64,000 nt of DNA from Pseudoscleropodium purum (GCA_963969395.1 OZ017796.1:34772243-34836242), one strand, 5' to 3'. Positions 1 to 13,723 are shown, counted from the first letter of the stretch. Notes: generated by a model not told the origin, from the letters alone. A program made the numbers and translations.

Positions 1-1097
1 CGGCCAAGCTAGGCTCAAATATTTCGGTGCCTTCCTGGTAAGCCCTGCGACGCTCACGACGCTCCCTGTAAAACTCTCGCCGCCTTACACGCCTGCTGTT
101 AGGGTTTTCCACCTTCACTTCGGTCACTGGATACACGCTAATCTGCAAGTTTGCAAAGCAGCGGTAAGTCAATTCCGATTGACAAAATTCGCCAATATGA
201 GTGAGATATGACCAAATCTGAGTGTCTGGAAAACGAAATATTCTTGTTCTCAAAATTTTCAATTGCGTTTTTTATTGCCTTAACACTGCTTTCTTTCAAT
301 TCGGTTTCAGAATCTAAGCTGTAAGTACATACACAAAGACTGAAAAATGATAACAAAATAAAGGGTTCTAGGTGGTAATGAATTAGAAACCGGAGAACGA
401 GAATATCCGTTTTCCCTTAGCCTAGGACCGAATGCACCAGGTTAGATGCACCAGGGGTTCAAAACCTACCAACACGATAGCTAAGATTTGTTGCAAAACT
501 GGACAACCGTGATAATATACTATCTTCAAGCATTCTGCATTGCATCTACTGTCCTCCGAATTCTGATAAGAGAAATCATGATGGATTTCAAATTAGCAAG
601 ATAAACGAGAATGAGAACGCAATTTGTAAGAAATAGCACGCACCTTCTTCCTGTCGGGTCCGAATTTCTCAAATTTCACAAGCCCGTCGATCAGCGAAAA
701 GATAGTGTAATCCCGTCCAATTCCGACGTTCTTACCAGGGTGGAACTGCAGACACGAAACTATCAAATTTTATCCTCCGTCACAAATGCTTCCACACCAA
801 AATTCACAGCACGGGCAATGTACTCACCTTAGTACCCCGTTGGCGCACAATGATAGCCCCGGGCTGCGCGGCCTGGTCCCCATAAATCTTCACACCGAGC
901 ATCTTCGGCTTGGAGTCACGGCCATTCTTGGTACTCCCAGACCCCTTCTTATGCGCAGCTTCGATAACAAGCCCAGGTGAGGAAACGGAAGCCGATTCCG
1001 CAGTTGCAGTGGAAAACCTAGAATCACCCGCAAAAATGGACAACGCAGCGCTGGAGGACAGGGAGAGACCTCTGAAGACGCTAGAGAGCGACGCCAT
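1..1097 (-). CDS. RPL27: Chloroplast 50S ribosomal protein L27 (nuclear gene, C-terminus cut by window edge)
   Basis: Three exons on the minus strand join in frame: 1097-828, 745-644 and 142 to beyond position 1, all with GT-AG introns. Residues 1 to about 47 are rich in Ser and Ala and look like a plastid transit peptide. The bacterial-type L27 body starts at about residue 48 with [15 protein letters not shown], followed by [16 protein letters not shown] and [20 protein letters not shown]. The third exon gives [18 protein letters not shown] and an Arg-rich stretch, the C-terminal extension seen in plastid L27. L27 lies near the peptidyl transferase centre of the chloroplast large subunit. 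I chose the ATG at 1097 because it begins a normal transit peptide; an in-frame ATG at 1175 would add 26 residues. The stop codon is outside the window. Identity is sure; the exact start is less so. Confidence 0.95.
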
Positions 1098-1230
1098 GGC
1101 TGCCAACAATTGTGCCCCAAAATTGTCCCAAAATTGTCCCAAAATTGCTGGGAAGTTCGAGAGCTCACAAGCCAAACTCCCAAGTGCTCGTTCATGGGGA
1201 TAAGCTTAACCCCTAAAATGCAATGCCCAA

Positions 1231-1490
1231 TGCTTTTTTTGAGGTTCTAAAAATTTGCTCTAAATTGAACAAAAAGCCAACATTTTGATAAGTTGTATCA
1301 ATTTAAAAAAAAACTGTAACCATACATATTCAAATTGCATATGTTAGAGATCACATAGGAAAAGAATATACAACAATATCACTTCCAAATTGAAAGATTA
1401 TAATGTTTGATCATGAGAGTGTTAACGCTGTACAAGTGATTTGAAATCTTTGAATCCTCTTTTCACATGTCAAATCTAAAAAATTGGTCA
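1231..1490 (+). repeat. Dispersed repeat family A, copy 1
   Basis: About 260 bp, including TTTGCTCTAAATTGAACAAA, recurs in diverged form at about 46915-47165 in the same orientation and at about 32490-32730 in reverse orientation. The copies share blocks such as AACATTTTGATAAGTTG and a stretch around ATGTTAGAGATC. No coding capacity is seen. It is probably an old non-autonomous element or a fragment of one; the class is unknown. Confidence 0.6.
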
Positions 1491-1993
1491 CCCAATTCGA
1501 ACTAAAACATTTGGTGCCACTAAACAAGATTCAAAGCAATTTTATTGGTCAAAGATTGTATTTTGGCCACTAGACCATTTACACCAAAACGGACATATAT
1601 TTACTTGAAGTAGTGCCCTATCATCACCTACTTTCACCAAAACTCAAGATGAAGTCATAGTTGTAGTGGACAAGTTGGAAATAAGTTGGGAGGTAATCCC
1701 AAATTTGGTCTAGTGGACAAAATGGATTTGTTCAGAAAGAAAAGGGTGGTGAAGGAGCTTCTATAGAAGATTAATGCAACTACAAAGAAGCTTTCACGAA
1801 TACAATTCTACGAGATGACCAATTCCTAGTGTGAAGTCATGCACCAAACAAACAAAATCCATGATGATATAGTAATTTCTCTCTTCACCAAAGCAAACAA
1901 AGAAGTGGACTAAGGGTTTCATCCACTACTATTGGATATCTCAATCTAAACCAAATTTGGCATTAGAAGAGTTTTGGGGAGAAGGGAGGCCAT

Positions 1994-2193
1994 TTTAGGG
2001 CTTGTTCCCCTATAGTTCCTCTTGTAGTTAAAGAATGCTAGGCTCTCAAAAAAAAATTTAAATCAAAGTTTTTAAATGAAAAAAAAAAGTTGAAAAAAAT
2101 ATTTAAAAAATTTAGTGGCAGTCGTTTTGTCATGTTAGGTAGCAGGTGTTGTGAGTTCCAACAGGTTGAAAACCCCGGGGAACTCTTAGCCCT
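1994..2193 (-). repeat. Hairpin-like element with imperfect terminal inverted repeats, copy 1
   Basis: The left end AGGGCTTGTTCCCCTATAG and the right end CCCCGGGGAACTCTTAGCCC are imperfect inverted repeats around an A/T-tract core. A related, longer element lies in the other orientation at about 4104-4345; both have an ACTACA-GGGGAA-like arm and an internal GACTGC-like block. It is probably a small non-autonomous DNA element (MITE). I see no clear target duplication. Confidence 0.4.
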
Positions 2194-4103
2194 TCAAACT
2201 AGGTGAATCTCCTCTAATGAAAGCTTTGGCAAGTCAAAGAGAGAGCAACCAAGAGATGGACTTAGGGTAGTGACTAACTGGATTGTTGATGAATGTTTAG
2301 TACAAATGGCACTTCCACATCAATTTAGATCCTTTGATCCGTCTCCTTCTTTATCTACTTAGTGGATGCTAGTGCCATGTCATTTAGTGGATATATAAGA
2401 ACAAATGCTTTCTACATGACCAACAATTTAGAGGACAATTTTTTTGGTTCAACTCCTTTTTACACTAGGAAATAAGAGAAAAAAGGAGTAAAATCTACAA
2501 AATTTAAAGTATCTTGAAGAAAGATGAGATTTGTAAATATATTTGGATAGGTAATATAGTAAACGAGTGATGATGGATGATCAAGATTGGATGATTTGTC
2601 TAACCTATATGCATTCTATATGCATTTCCACCAAGAAAACAAAGGAATTTCATTGGCATAGGTAGAAAAAGGCTGAAGGCTTCAATGAATTTGGTTAATT
2701 CTTTTTTACACTTCTAGCAATTTCAACTTTGTAGACCTAAAGGCCCTAAAGAGGCTTCTCAATTCAAATTTTTTCAAATTTTTTCCCAAATAAGATGACA
2801 AAATTAGTATTTCATTTTTTAACAATAAATAAGGAAATCCATTGAAGAATTTAATGATAAATTTTGATGTAAGATTTGTTTTTTTGTGAATTTTCAAAAA
2901 AGAAGATATTTTCAAAATGTATTTACTGCATACTAAGTACATTTAAGAGCCCTTTGAAGTCAAAATTTCTTTTAAAAAATGTAATGATCTTGAAAATTTT
3001 CCTAATTCAAATAATTTAAATTTGACATTATTGTAATATTTTGATTTTTTCTTGGTGCATTAGGTATTTAATTTTGTATTTGCAATGTCCTTTCAAGAAC
3101 TAAGTACATTGAAAATATCATATGAATTTGTGATAGCTTAAATGTTTTGAATATTTACAAAATAAAGTTTACAATCTAAAAAAAATCTTATGAAAAATAT
3201 TTAAATCTTACATTTGTTTAGGATGCATTGAAAATTAACTTAATAGTTACATCTTTATTTATTAAATTTTGATTATTTATAATATTTAGATTTAAAATTC
3301 AAATTAACCAAAAGAATATTTTATACATGTGGGCGATTTTAGACAATGACTTCAAATAGAAAAAAAATTCAAATGAAATAAAATTTTAATGAATATTTAA
3401 TAAGAATTTTTTGTAGTTGTACACTCTATATTAAGATTCCTATATACCAACTTCTTATACTCAAATAAAACAATGAGAATGTAAACAACTATTGTTTTGA
3501 TGTTATGAAATTACTATAATGAAAGCTTATACATTCAATCATTTTTTAATTATTTGCAAAATATGATAAAGTCATATTTCTTTATCACATCTATACATAG
3601 TATCCTTTTGGCATCATTTTGATGTTAATTTATTAATGTAGAGATTTTTTTATATGAACATATAGAAAGCAATCTTAGTGTATATTTTGAATTCTAATAT
3701 TTGTTATATATATGGACAATCACTGGTAAAATTAAAAATCTTGGATTTTGAAATTCATTTAACTTTAGTTGAAATAGGAAGTTTAGAAGGTTTTTACTCA
3801 TATAGTATTGGATATTCTTAATGGTCTTTAAATCAATACCTTCTTGAAAAACACTAGATGGTTCTAAACTTGCAGTTGTACATGCATTCTCACAAAAGAA
3901 GGCTACTTTTTTAAAATACATACATAAGTAGGCTTCCACCCTTAGCATATGTAAAAAGAATGTTTATTTACCAACATATTAATGCTTTATACTGTCATTT
4001 ATTGCAGTACCTTTCAATTAGGAAGAAAGACCTTTTTGAAGACATTTTCCACTTGGTTACTTTGCCTATGTACTTCTCATTATCATTAGAATAGTTTTTC
4101 ACC

Positions 4104-4345
4104 CCCGGGAGGACTGTGGATTCCCAAACTATGGGAACAGCCCCGTAGGGGGCCATGGCAGCTCATTGATGTGGCACAGTGACTGCTACGTCTGAAAAAA
4201 ATATTTTCTTTTTTTAAAAATGAATTTTTTTTTCAGTTTTTTTCTTCATTTCAAGATTTTGATTTTGTTTTTGTTTTTAAATTTTCTTTTGTCGGGAACA
4301 ACCGTTCCCTATAACTACAGGGGAAGGAAGTTCATAATGCACCTA
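4104..4345 (+). repeat. Hairpin-like element, copy 2 (diverged)
   Basis: A GC-rich left arm with GGGAACAGCCCCGTAGGGG and a right arm with CCCTATAACTACAGGGG flank a T-rich core. It resembles the element at 1994-2193 read in the opposite direction. It stands out as a GC island in very AT-rich DNA. The boundaries are approximate. Confidence 0.4.
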
Positions 4346-7300
4346 CTTGAAGTGGCCTTCTTTGACTCCAATAATCCTCTAATGATGTCATTTCTTCCTT
4401 AATCCCTAAAGTTACAAAGGTTTTAGACAAACACAAATGTATTATAAAGTATAGGTTCTATAATGTTTTTTGAAGTTTATATCAAAGAAGATAATGTAAA
4501 GCACAAAAAGTAGAAAGTATTTATAGAAACAATTTTAAATTCTCTTCTAAAGAATTTTGAAGGTTTAACTTAAAAAATTCATCAGAAATACAATTTCTAT
4601 ATTTAGCATTTGATTTTTTTATTGGTCAAAATTGAGGTTTCTATTGATTTGTAAAAAAAGTTATAAGATTTAGTAATGAGAACATCAACACTTTTTCCAA
4701 ATAGTAAATTTTCAAAAATTAGGCAAATTCTAAACTTTGAACTATTTTCCTTGTAATTTTTGTTTAACCATATTCATTTAAATTTGAATATAAAACTTGA
4801 AAGACAATCCAATCTAGTTTGCACAAAAAAATACAAATTTTGGAAAGAAAGTATTTTTTTGCCTCAAAATGTTTCTTTAAGTTGGATAGCCACTATAAAA
4901 TGGTTGATTGGGCATTCAAGAATTAACAATTATATACATAGCTTCTACACCAACAACAAGAGGAACATGTAATTGCAGATATTTCTTTTTTAACCTCCTC
5001 CATTCATTTGAGGTTCTATTCTAACCTATAGCCTACAATGCATGTATAGGGCCCCAATTACTTTAGGGCCATAGATTTTACGGCCACTTGAAGACATTTG
5101 AAAGTCAACTTTCAAATTATTAACATTATTATAAGAGTTGTTTTTTCAAAGGCTTAAGTTGCATCAATATACAAAGAAATATTTTTTTCCAACAAAGTTT
5201 ACAAAGTTCACAAATAGATTGGATTACTTCAATCTCATCATTTACTATAAGAATAAAAACAATTTTAATGTCAAGGCAAATGGCTAGCTTTTTTCAATTG
5301 ATCTATATCAACCAACCACCTTTTTTTAGTGGAAGGTAAGTCACTTCATATTGTTCTTGTTGTAAATAGCAACATGAGTAGAAAACATACTTGTGATCTA
5401 TTTATCTAGTAAATAAATCATGTGTGTTTTCTAATTTGTAAAAATGCATGACTCCTTTAATGGCTACACTATTGGCTTTAATTGAACCCAATTTAAATAA
5501 ATTCTTTAGAATTAGTACCAATTGAAGTTGCAACTTGAGATTTGAAATTGCATTACTTCATCACTTTCTCAACCATATATGTAAGTATGTAAATGTGGGT
5601 TTCCATATTCATTTGATTAAAAAAATCTAGAAGCATGGCATCTAAGACTTGCTAGTGTACAATAGAAGTAGCTTGCACGTCAAGATATAGAAGCCAATTG
5701 GTCATCTTAACATCTTTTATTTTAAATATACATTAATAGTTGCAAGTTGAGTCTCAATTGTTGTTATTATAGAAAAAAGATTTGATCAAATTTTTGAAAT
5801 TAAGAAACTTAAAACATTTCTTAATAATTATTTGGTACAATAGAAAAATTCACAAGTGGTAAAGTTTTGATTATGTGCAATAGGTGGTTTTCTAATTGTA
5901 AAATTATTATTTTATGTAAAACAAAGCCTCTTAAGTAGCTTTCTAACATTTTTATACACTTATATTCATTTCTTTTTTTTTAAATGTCTAATCAAATGCA
6001 AAAATTAAATTTAACCTTTCTTTCTAAGAAACTAATACAAGAGATTGAAATATGTGATTGTCCTTTGCCTTTGTTGATCATAATCATAACTTTCATTACT
6101 AAATTATATATGTTTTAATATAAGACTACAAGCATATTGTCTCAAATAAAATCAAAATCATTGAGCATATCATTCTATTTCTTACCTTTGACAAACTTCG
6201 GATGTAAATATCATACTACATATATATTTATTACTTTGTTTAATATCATAAGAGCAAATGTTAAGATTTACAAATTTTTGTAGTAAAGCACATTTCCAAT
6301 ATTTTGTAGTTCAAAAAAATTGATTTTTTGAAAACATATAAATTACTTCTAGTAGTTTGTCATTTCGACTATTAAATTGAAATTATTCTTCCATTTGTTC
6401 TTGAAATCAACATAAATATATATTTATATATATTTATACATAATCATATTTAATTCATTGTACATAAAAGTCAACATTTTATTTCTCAATCATTCAAGGT
6501 TTAACTTTATGTTTGTTTTTTTGCCTCTTAAAGGGTTTGAACATTCTATGTATGTTGTTATTACAAACTCACTTTATTGGTTGCAAGCATTGCATCTATT
6601 AATATGAAAAATGTTGTTGCTTAATTGTATATAATTTTTTTTAAATATATAATTTAGTTCTAAAGTGAAAAATGATTATCATCAAAATATTTTCTATTTT
6701 CTATCAAAATATATCATATATAATATGTCATGGTCATATTCATTAAACTGCATACAAAATCATTTCTTTTTTGGTTGATTATCTTTTGGTTAACTTGATT
6801 AAAAAATATATGGACATTCATTTTAGAAGGTTTGGAATATTTTGTTACCTTTAGAATGGTTTAGAATATTTTGTGACCTTTAGTAATACTCACAACTTTA
6901 TTGATACTCACTGTTGTACCAATACTTGTCACTTTACTAGAATTCATGACTTTAACTTCATGGTTAGGGGGAAGATTAAGATTATTTTTAATAATATTTT
7001 TTTATACTATTCAACTATACCAAGTTATAATTTTTGAAAATTTCATTAGATGCCATATTTAATGATATTTTGAATAATCTTTTTAACAAATTTGACTCTA
7101 GAATAGAATATTCAAAATTTTATTTCGAAGGTTTTTCAAAGGTTTAGGTTTAGCCCTAAAATATTATAAGCATGAGTCTAATTTAGAATTCAAGTTTCTT
7201 CAATAATTGATTGAATTTATAAGTATAATAATAAATGTTAACCTTCTCACAAAAATATAAAAATGACCTTATTAATTCAATCACATGTAAATAAAATTTC

Positions 7301-7960
7301 AATCATTTGAATAGTTCACCTTGATTTTTATAGCAATAAATTTATTAACAAAACTAGCTTTTTTGTTTGTTTTTCTATATTTTTAATGGCTTATTCAAAA
7401 TTGATATAGTACTATTGAATTTTAATTCATTACTCATTGATAAAAGTACTCTGATATTATTTTTTTTTACCTGAATTAAATACACAAGAGCATAGTCTTA
7501 TCTTACCTTGCAAAATAAGTGATAATTTTGATACATAGTACAATAACAAATAAAAATCAAATTCTCTTTAGCATATTCTTCAACTTTGCTTATAAAATTG
7601 ATATTAACTATTTATTTGTATCAATACAATAAATGGTTAATTTATAAACTTTTTATATATTATTTCAAATTTTATGAAATTTTCTTATAATATTACCTGC
7701 ATTTTAAAATATAAAATTAAAAAATTAAAAAATCCATGAGAATTTAGTACACATTGTGGAAATTTGAAACTTTCATTTGCAATAAAAATATTGAAATGTA
7801 ATATCTATAAATTCAAAAAAGAAAATTTTGTATTTTAAATATTACAACTAAATATTGGAAATTTCAAATTGCCATAAACCTTATAAATTCTAAAGAATAA
7901 TATTTAATTAATTTTAAACTTCAAATTCAAATTTTATACGAAGTTTTATATTTTTTTAAT

Positions 7961-8140
7961 TGAAATTATTCAATGTTTCACCTTTGTATATAGAACATAT
8001 TTAGATTAATTGGATTAAATTGAAATTATTCAATGTTTCACCTTTGTATATAGAACATATTTAGATTAATTGGATTAAATTGAAATTATTCAATGTTTCA
8101 CCTTTGTATATAGAACATATTTAGATTAATTGGATTAAAT
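7961..8140. repeat. Perfect tandem repeat, 3 x 60 bp
   Basis: The 60 bp unit that begins TGAAATTATTCAATGTTTCA is present three times without a single difference (7961-8020, 8021-8080, 8081-8140). Perfect identity in otherwise drifting AT-rich DNA suggests recent expansion, or collapse or expansion in assembly. It has no coding potential. Confidence 0.95.
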
Positions 8141-8846
8141 TTCAATACCTTAGGTACATTTAATCTGTTTGAACTAGGATTAAATCTCCTAATTCATTTT
8201 AGTCATTTAGACATTTAATAGATGTAACCAAATTTTTTGCTTTTTTAACTACAATTCTTTTACAAAGAGGATTCATTTTATTATTTAGAAATATTTATTT
8301 AAATGAAGTTAAGAATTTTTCTTTAAATTTTATTAATCATAATGTTGTCTTCCAAGATTTTCTAACAAATATTTGTTTAAAAAAATTTAGAATGAATTTT
8401 CAAATTTAATTTTTAAGCATGTACTCATGATATTTCAGATTGTTACTAAGCTCAAAATCCTATACCAATGAAATAATCAACATTATTATAGAAATTCTAA
8501 GGAGTTAAAAAATCTATTAATTTGTAATCACAACAATCTTAAAGAAGATACATCTTTTATTTCAACAACATTGGTTAGAACATTGTTATTAGTATAGCAA
8601 AAGAATACAATTTTTTTGGTAACTTTGAGGTTTTAATATTTTGACTTTGAATAAAGTTGGTTGATGAAACTTCAATTTATTATTTCAATTTCAATAAGTA
8701 TATCTATATCCTATTTTTTTTCTAAATTTTGTAACAATTTAAGTGATTTGTATTGAATATTGTGTAACTTTTGAGTTAAAAACCATAATGTGTGTTATAA
8801 TATATTTTCATTGTGGAAAATAAATACTTTCAGAAAAAATAATATA

Positions 8847-11800
8847 ATGGAACAAGGTTTATTTCAACAAGATATATTGGAGAGAGAGAATGCATTGACT
8901 ACATTATTATCAAGAGAAAATGAGACTTATGCAAAGATAGAATTGCTATATAGAGGACATGAAAAAGAAATTGTTTATGTAAAAGGTACTTGGTATCCAA
9001 CACACTTTATAATGTGTGTATTGGATGGTGAAGACACTTGGAACTTTAATGGTAATTGAAAACTCATTTCTAAGAAAATTGTACTCTATAGTTTTATTTT
9101 TATTCATTAGATTTTATATATTATTTAATATGTATTTTTATAATTTATTATAGTGCATCCATCAATAAATAATGTTAAAAATTCATGGGTTTTTTTGATG
9201 AAAAAGTTCATTTTTTATGTAGCCACACAAGAGTTCGTACTACATGAAGCAAGTGAGTTGGGAATGAATGTAGAGGAGTGGTTAGATCAAGTACACACTT
9301 ATTTTTGCCACCAACATGTGGAAAGCGATTACTCCTTTGTATTTGTTGGTCCAGACTCCAAAATGGCAAGTCTTCCATGTATGTTTTTCTTTCTTTTAAG
9401 AATTTATTTACTACTACTTGAATTTTTTTTATTTCATTTTATGTACATTTTAAAAATGATTTGTATGTATGATAATTGTAAATATAGTTTTAGATAATGT
9501 ACCAAATGCATCAAAATCATGTAAAAATATTAATATTTTTAATATGTGAAGCTCTTCTCACTGTCATTCTTACCAATTCATAATATGTATTTCAATACAT
9601 TTGTTTTTGAATTTTTTGATTACCAATATTTTTTATCAAGTAATCAATCATTTTTAAGTTCAAGTTTGTTTGAAAATATATTTTAAATAAAAAAATGAAG
9701 TTTACTTTCAAATTTTGAAGTAGCTAGTTTTTTTGTAACTTAACAGCTACAATGTGTATATTATGATAAAACATTGGGTGAAAGGCATGCAATGAAATTT
9801 TTGCTTCATAAAATATCTAGTTGTGGACAAGTGGCATATCAAATGTTGGGGCTATTGGTGGATACAAACACCAAACAACAAGTATGCAATTTACAAATGT
9901 TATAGCTTATTCTACAACATTTAAAAATAATTCTAAAAATTTATCAAAACTTGTTGATATGAATTTCATTTGAAATGTATATCTTTTGATTTTTAATACT
10001 TTTAATTAATACATCATTGATTAAAATAAATTATTTCAATTACTCCCATTCTTTAGTTGTAATTTTGAAAGAAAAGTTATTGATGTATTGCATAAATTCA
10101 TTAATGCACAAAGAAGAATGTAATATTATTTAGTTTGCATAATACATTGGTTAATTAAATGACAATTTAAAAAAAATTTAATGATTATAAAATATGCTAG
10201 TATCAACAATATTTTAATTTGGTACCCATGCATAAAGGAAGAACTTGCTAGAAAAACTCGAGATATTCAACTAGTGGCTGCTGAAATACATGAATTGAGA
10301 TCAAATCCTGAAGAACACTTTCGAATAGAACACTCCCCTCTTGAACCATTAAGATATGATAGAAATTCTATACATCCGAGATTTCAAGATAGTATTGTTC
10401 ATGAAAAACATTCTTCTAATAATGAACATCATGAAGAACAATCTAGAGTTGATAAGAATTGGGAAAACACCAATACAATTAAAAATACACAATATTGGAC
10501 ATATGATACAAATGATGATGATCCACATCCAATCTTAAGACCACTTGTGGATCATCAACACAATGATGATTTAGACATGCAAATCCAACAATCATATCAT
10601 TTTCATGAATCTATTTCAAATGGCCAACATATAAATGATAGTAGTGGTTTAGAAAATGGTGAAAGTTCTTCAATTGAACCATTAGAAGAATTGAATGATG
10701 AACACCACACCATACCTTTACAAACATATCAACAACGTACATCACAAGAATTTTCTTACATTGTACCTTATCACTATGTAGAAGGATTGTTAAAAAACTA
10801 TCCTAAAAAAAAAAAAGAATTATCATTAGAAAATGATCAAGCAACTATGTATTTGTATATTGCACCTAAAAAAATTTTCATTGAAAAGAAAGTCATAGTA
10901 GAAATAGACTTTGAAGAAAAAATACCTATGTCAAGACCTAACTCTTATAAACAAAATATCAAAGTAAACAAAACAAATTGGAGTCTAAACCACCCAATAT
11001 TAGATAATGAGATCTTCTATAATGATCGTTATCCTTCTCATGTGAATGCAGAGTCTTTACAAACTGAGAACAATGATCAACTATCAACAAACTTAAAAAC
11101 ATTTGATCAAATGCCAAAATTTGATAATGTGCCTAATAATATGAATGAAATACAAGAACATTCATCATTTAATGATTCACCAGTAAAACATGAACCTATC
11201 ATTCAACAAAACAAAATAAGCAACATTGATGATCAAACCAGGGATCAAACACATTCTAAAGTGTATTTCCATCATACTACTCAAGATGAAAAAAAAGGGA
11301 AGGTTTACTACAAAACACCTAAACACTCTTATAATCAATCAAAAATTGATGCTTGTGGATATGATGATGAAGAAGAGTTTGATTATGAAATTCCAAATAA
11401 TGCCTCTAAAAAAAGGAGTTTTGTAGTAAATACTTCTAATAAGAATGGTAATTTTGGTCGTAATTCAAGGTGGTCATCTCCATCACAATTGGCAATCCAT
11501 GAGAATACCTTTGAATCAAAAAATGAATCGTTATTTATAGACCCAAAAGATGAAGAAATTAATATAAATTCACATGAATGTGTATATATACACAATGAAG
11601 ATGCACCAAATGATATATTAGAGAATCAATCTCATAATATGAACTCTAGAATTAGTCATATACATTGGGATCCAAATTCATCATTAAAACAAGTACAAAC
11701 GACAACTTTAATTGTCCCTAACGATGAAAGATTCAATAAAACAAATAATACATATGAATCAAACCTTGAAAATGAATATAATAATAATAATAATCTTTCT

Positions 11801-13723
11801 TTGATAAATGACCCCATTCATTCAACTTTACATCTATCCGAAGAACAACATTCTCAACACAAACATATCAATTTGGGTGAAAATGAATCTAATAATAATC
11901 ATTCTTTGGCAAACCATCCTATTCATTCAATACTACACCACCTTGGAAAACAACATCCCCACCATGATCATATAATTTGGGGTGAAAACTCTATAAGTAA
12001 TGAACAACAAAAATTACAAAACATAAATCAATCAACTGCTAAAGTAAAACCCTCACACATTTCTCAAGTTCAAGAATCTTTGCAACCTAGTGCATTAATT
12101 GATAAAGAGTTTTCATCCACCCAAAAAACAATAATAGATGATAGCAAAGTTCAAGGGCAATCACAAGAATCAAATGAAGCGCCATTACTTATCAATAAAA
12201 TTTTGTCATCGTTTCAAAATTCACCAAATGAACAATCACTTGAAAACACAAGTCAAAATGAAGTAAAGGGAGACAGTATTGAAAAGTCAACAAATGCATC
12301 ATTAGAAATTCAAAGTACAAAAGTAAAAGTGCCTAAAAATTCACAAGAAGATGTGATTGATAGTATTGGTAAAGAAACAAAACATCAAAATAAAAGTGCA
12401 AAACTTTCTAAATCACCGTCATTTGTTCAAAGTTTTCTCTCATTGTTTCAAGGTTCATCACAAAACACACAAGAAGAAAAAGCCCATCAAAATGAAAATA
12501 CAATTCAAAACAAGGAGTCAACAAGTCAAAAGGACAATGCAAATGAACTATTAACACAACCTAAGGGTGATACAAAAAACTCAAAAAAAGTTGATAAAAG
12601 TGATGATGTATTAATTGTATCCACTATACTCTCATCATTTCATGAGCCCACATCTTTACAGTTTTCAAGAGACCAAGATTATGTTGAAGATAGACATGAA
12701 TCAATAGGATTGAATGAATTGTCTAATGAAAATGAAACTCAAGATAAAAGTGAACTTAATTCAGATTATAAAAATAAATCAATTGATGATGAAGCATATT
12801 ATAATGAATTACCACATCATAAAATGGATGCATCTCGAAAAGCATCAGTAGATGAAGTAAGAAAAGAACTATTACTTAAACTCAAAAATCAAGAAGAAGA
12901 AGAATATGAAGGTACAACTACATTGAATAATGTCATAAACAACACATTGGATCATGAATCAATACATGCAATTGGTTGTGATAAATTGGTTGATGAATTT
13001 TTTGATAAAGTCCTTCAAAGCAAGAAAAAAGAGACTTCACATGTTTCAACACAACATACAAATCATGAACCAAGGCGATATTCAATTGACAAAATTGATG
13101 TAAATAAGTTAAAAGACAAGCAACAAAGATCCCAATCTGCATCTATTTCAAGAACATCTGTATACTCAAGTTTTTGGGATCGTCCATCAAAATCAACTAT
13201 TAATTCACAATTTTTAAGAAGTAATGAATTTACTAGTAACATTCATGAAAGACAAGAACCTATAGGTGTAGAAAATGAAGTAAGAAAATCCAAGGATAAA
13301 GAAAATGTACAAGAATCACAAGGAAAGATTTATAATTCCAATTCTATAGTATACTCTAAACAAACATCTTTTGATAAGAATGCCAACGAAGAAGATACAT
13401 TATTTGACAATAATGACAATGGAAGTATAACAAGTGCATTTAATGATAAGGTAGTTAAAACATTCATGCCTTCGAATAGTCAAATTTCAAATTCTAATAA
13501 CGAAAACCAAAGAAGTAATAGAAGTTCAAAGTTGTCAACTAATGATGAAAATGATCCAGATAAAAGTATTTTATGTGTAGCTAGAATACGTTTTGTTTTC
13601 CCTGGAAAATCAACAATCCTGTCAACTTCACAAAATCATGCATCAACTAGTACTTCATCTACTCCAAATAAAAGTGATTTTAATGTTGGTCTAAAATTTA
13701 ATAATGAAAAATCTCAAAGTTAA
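8847..13723 (+). CDS. AT-rich multi-exon gene: small N-terminal domain plus a giant Asn/Ser/His/Gln-rich tail
   Basis: Not recognised with confidence. Likely exons are 8847-9051, 9154 to about 9378 (or an earlier donor), 9747-9881 and 10238-13723. The junction between the second and third does not keep frame with the best donor, so a small exon or another donor is missing from this model. The first exons suggest beta strands followed by helices (YVKGTWYPTHFI, EEWLDQVHTYF, a turn at VGPDSK). The third exon and the start of the last give a helix with TNTKQQEELARKTRDIQ. This head-plus-coil layout loosely resembles the XRCC4/XLF superfamily of end-joining proteins; that is a hypothesis. The last exon adds about 1160 residues that are mostly disordered. 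An open frame of 3.5 kb at this AT content is unlikely by chance. Codon use is far more AT-rich than in neighbouring genes. Confidence 0.65.
11806..11990 (+). repeat. Internal duplication within the disordered tail
   Basis: Two consecutive blocks encode similar segments: one with DPIHSTLHLSEEQHSQHKHI and the next with HPIHSILHHLGKQHPHHDHI, each preceded by an Asn-rich run. This is a local duplication of about 36 codons inside the tail of the AT-rich gene. The His-rich character is kept in both, the exact residues are not. Confidence 0.7.

Larger units (their letters stand above)
1098..8846. other. AT-rich intergenic region without a recognisable gene
   Basis: No credible coding region is visible across about 7.7 kb; all open frames are short and of low complexity. 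It holds one copy of a dispersed repeat (1231-1490), two related hairpin-like elements in opposite orientation (about 1994-2193 and 4104-4345) and a perfect 60 bp triplication (7961-8140), each listed separately. Base composition is far more AT-rich than the flanking L27 exons. The 5' part of the next gene may extend into the last few hundred bases, since an AG acceptor-like site lies just before its first clear ATG. Confidence 0.6.

Noticed and set aside
8790..8846. Extra N-terminal residues before MEQGLFQQDIL in the AT-rich gene
   Set aside because: The stretch is very AT-rich and includes a likely AG acceptor just before the ATG at 8847; I treated it as intron or leader.
10181..10237. Start of the long frame at 10181 as an independent gene
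   Set aside because: The sequence before 10238 looks like intron and an in-frame exon (9747-9881) joins in phase to 10238, so the long frame is better read as the last exon of a larger gene.
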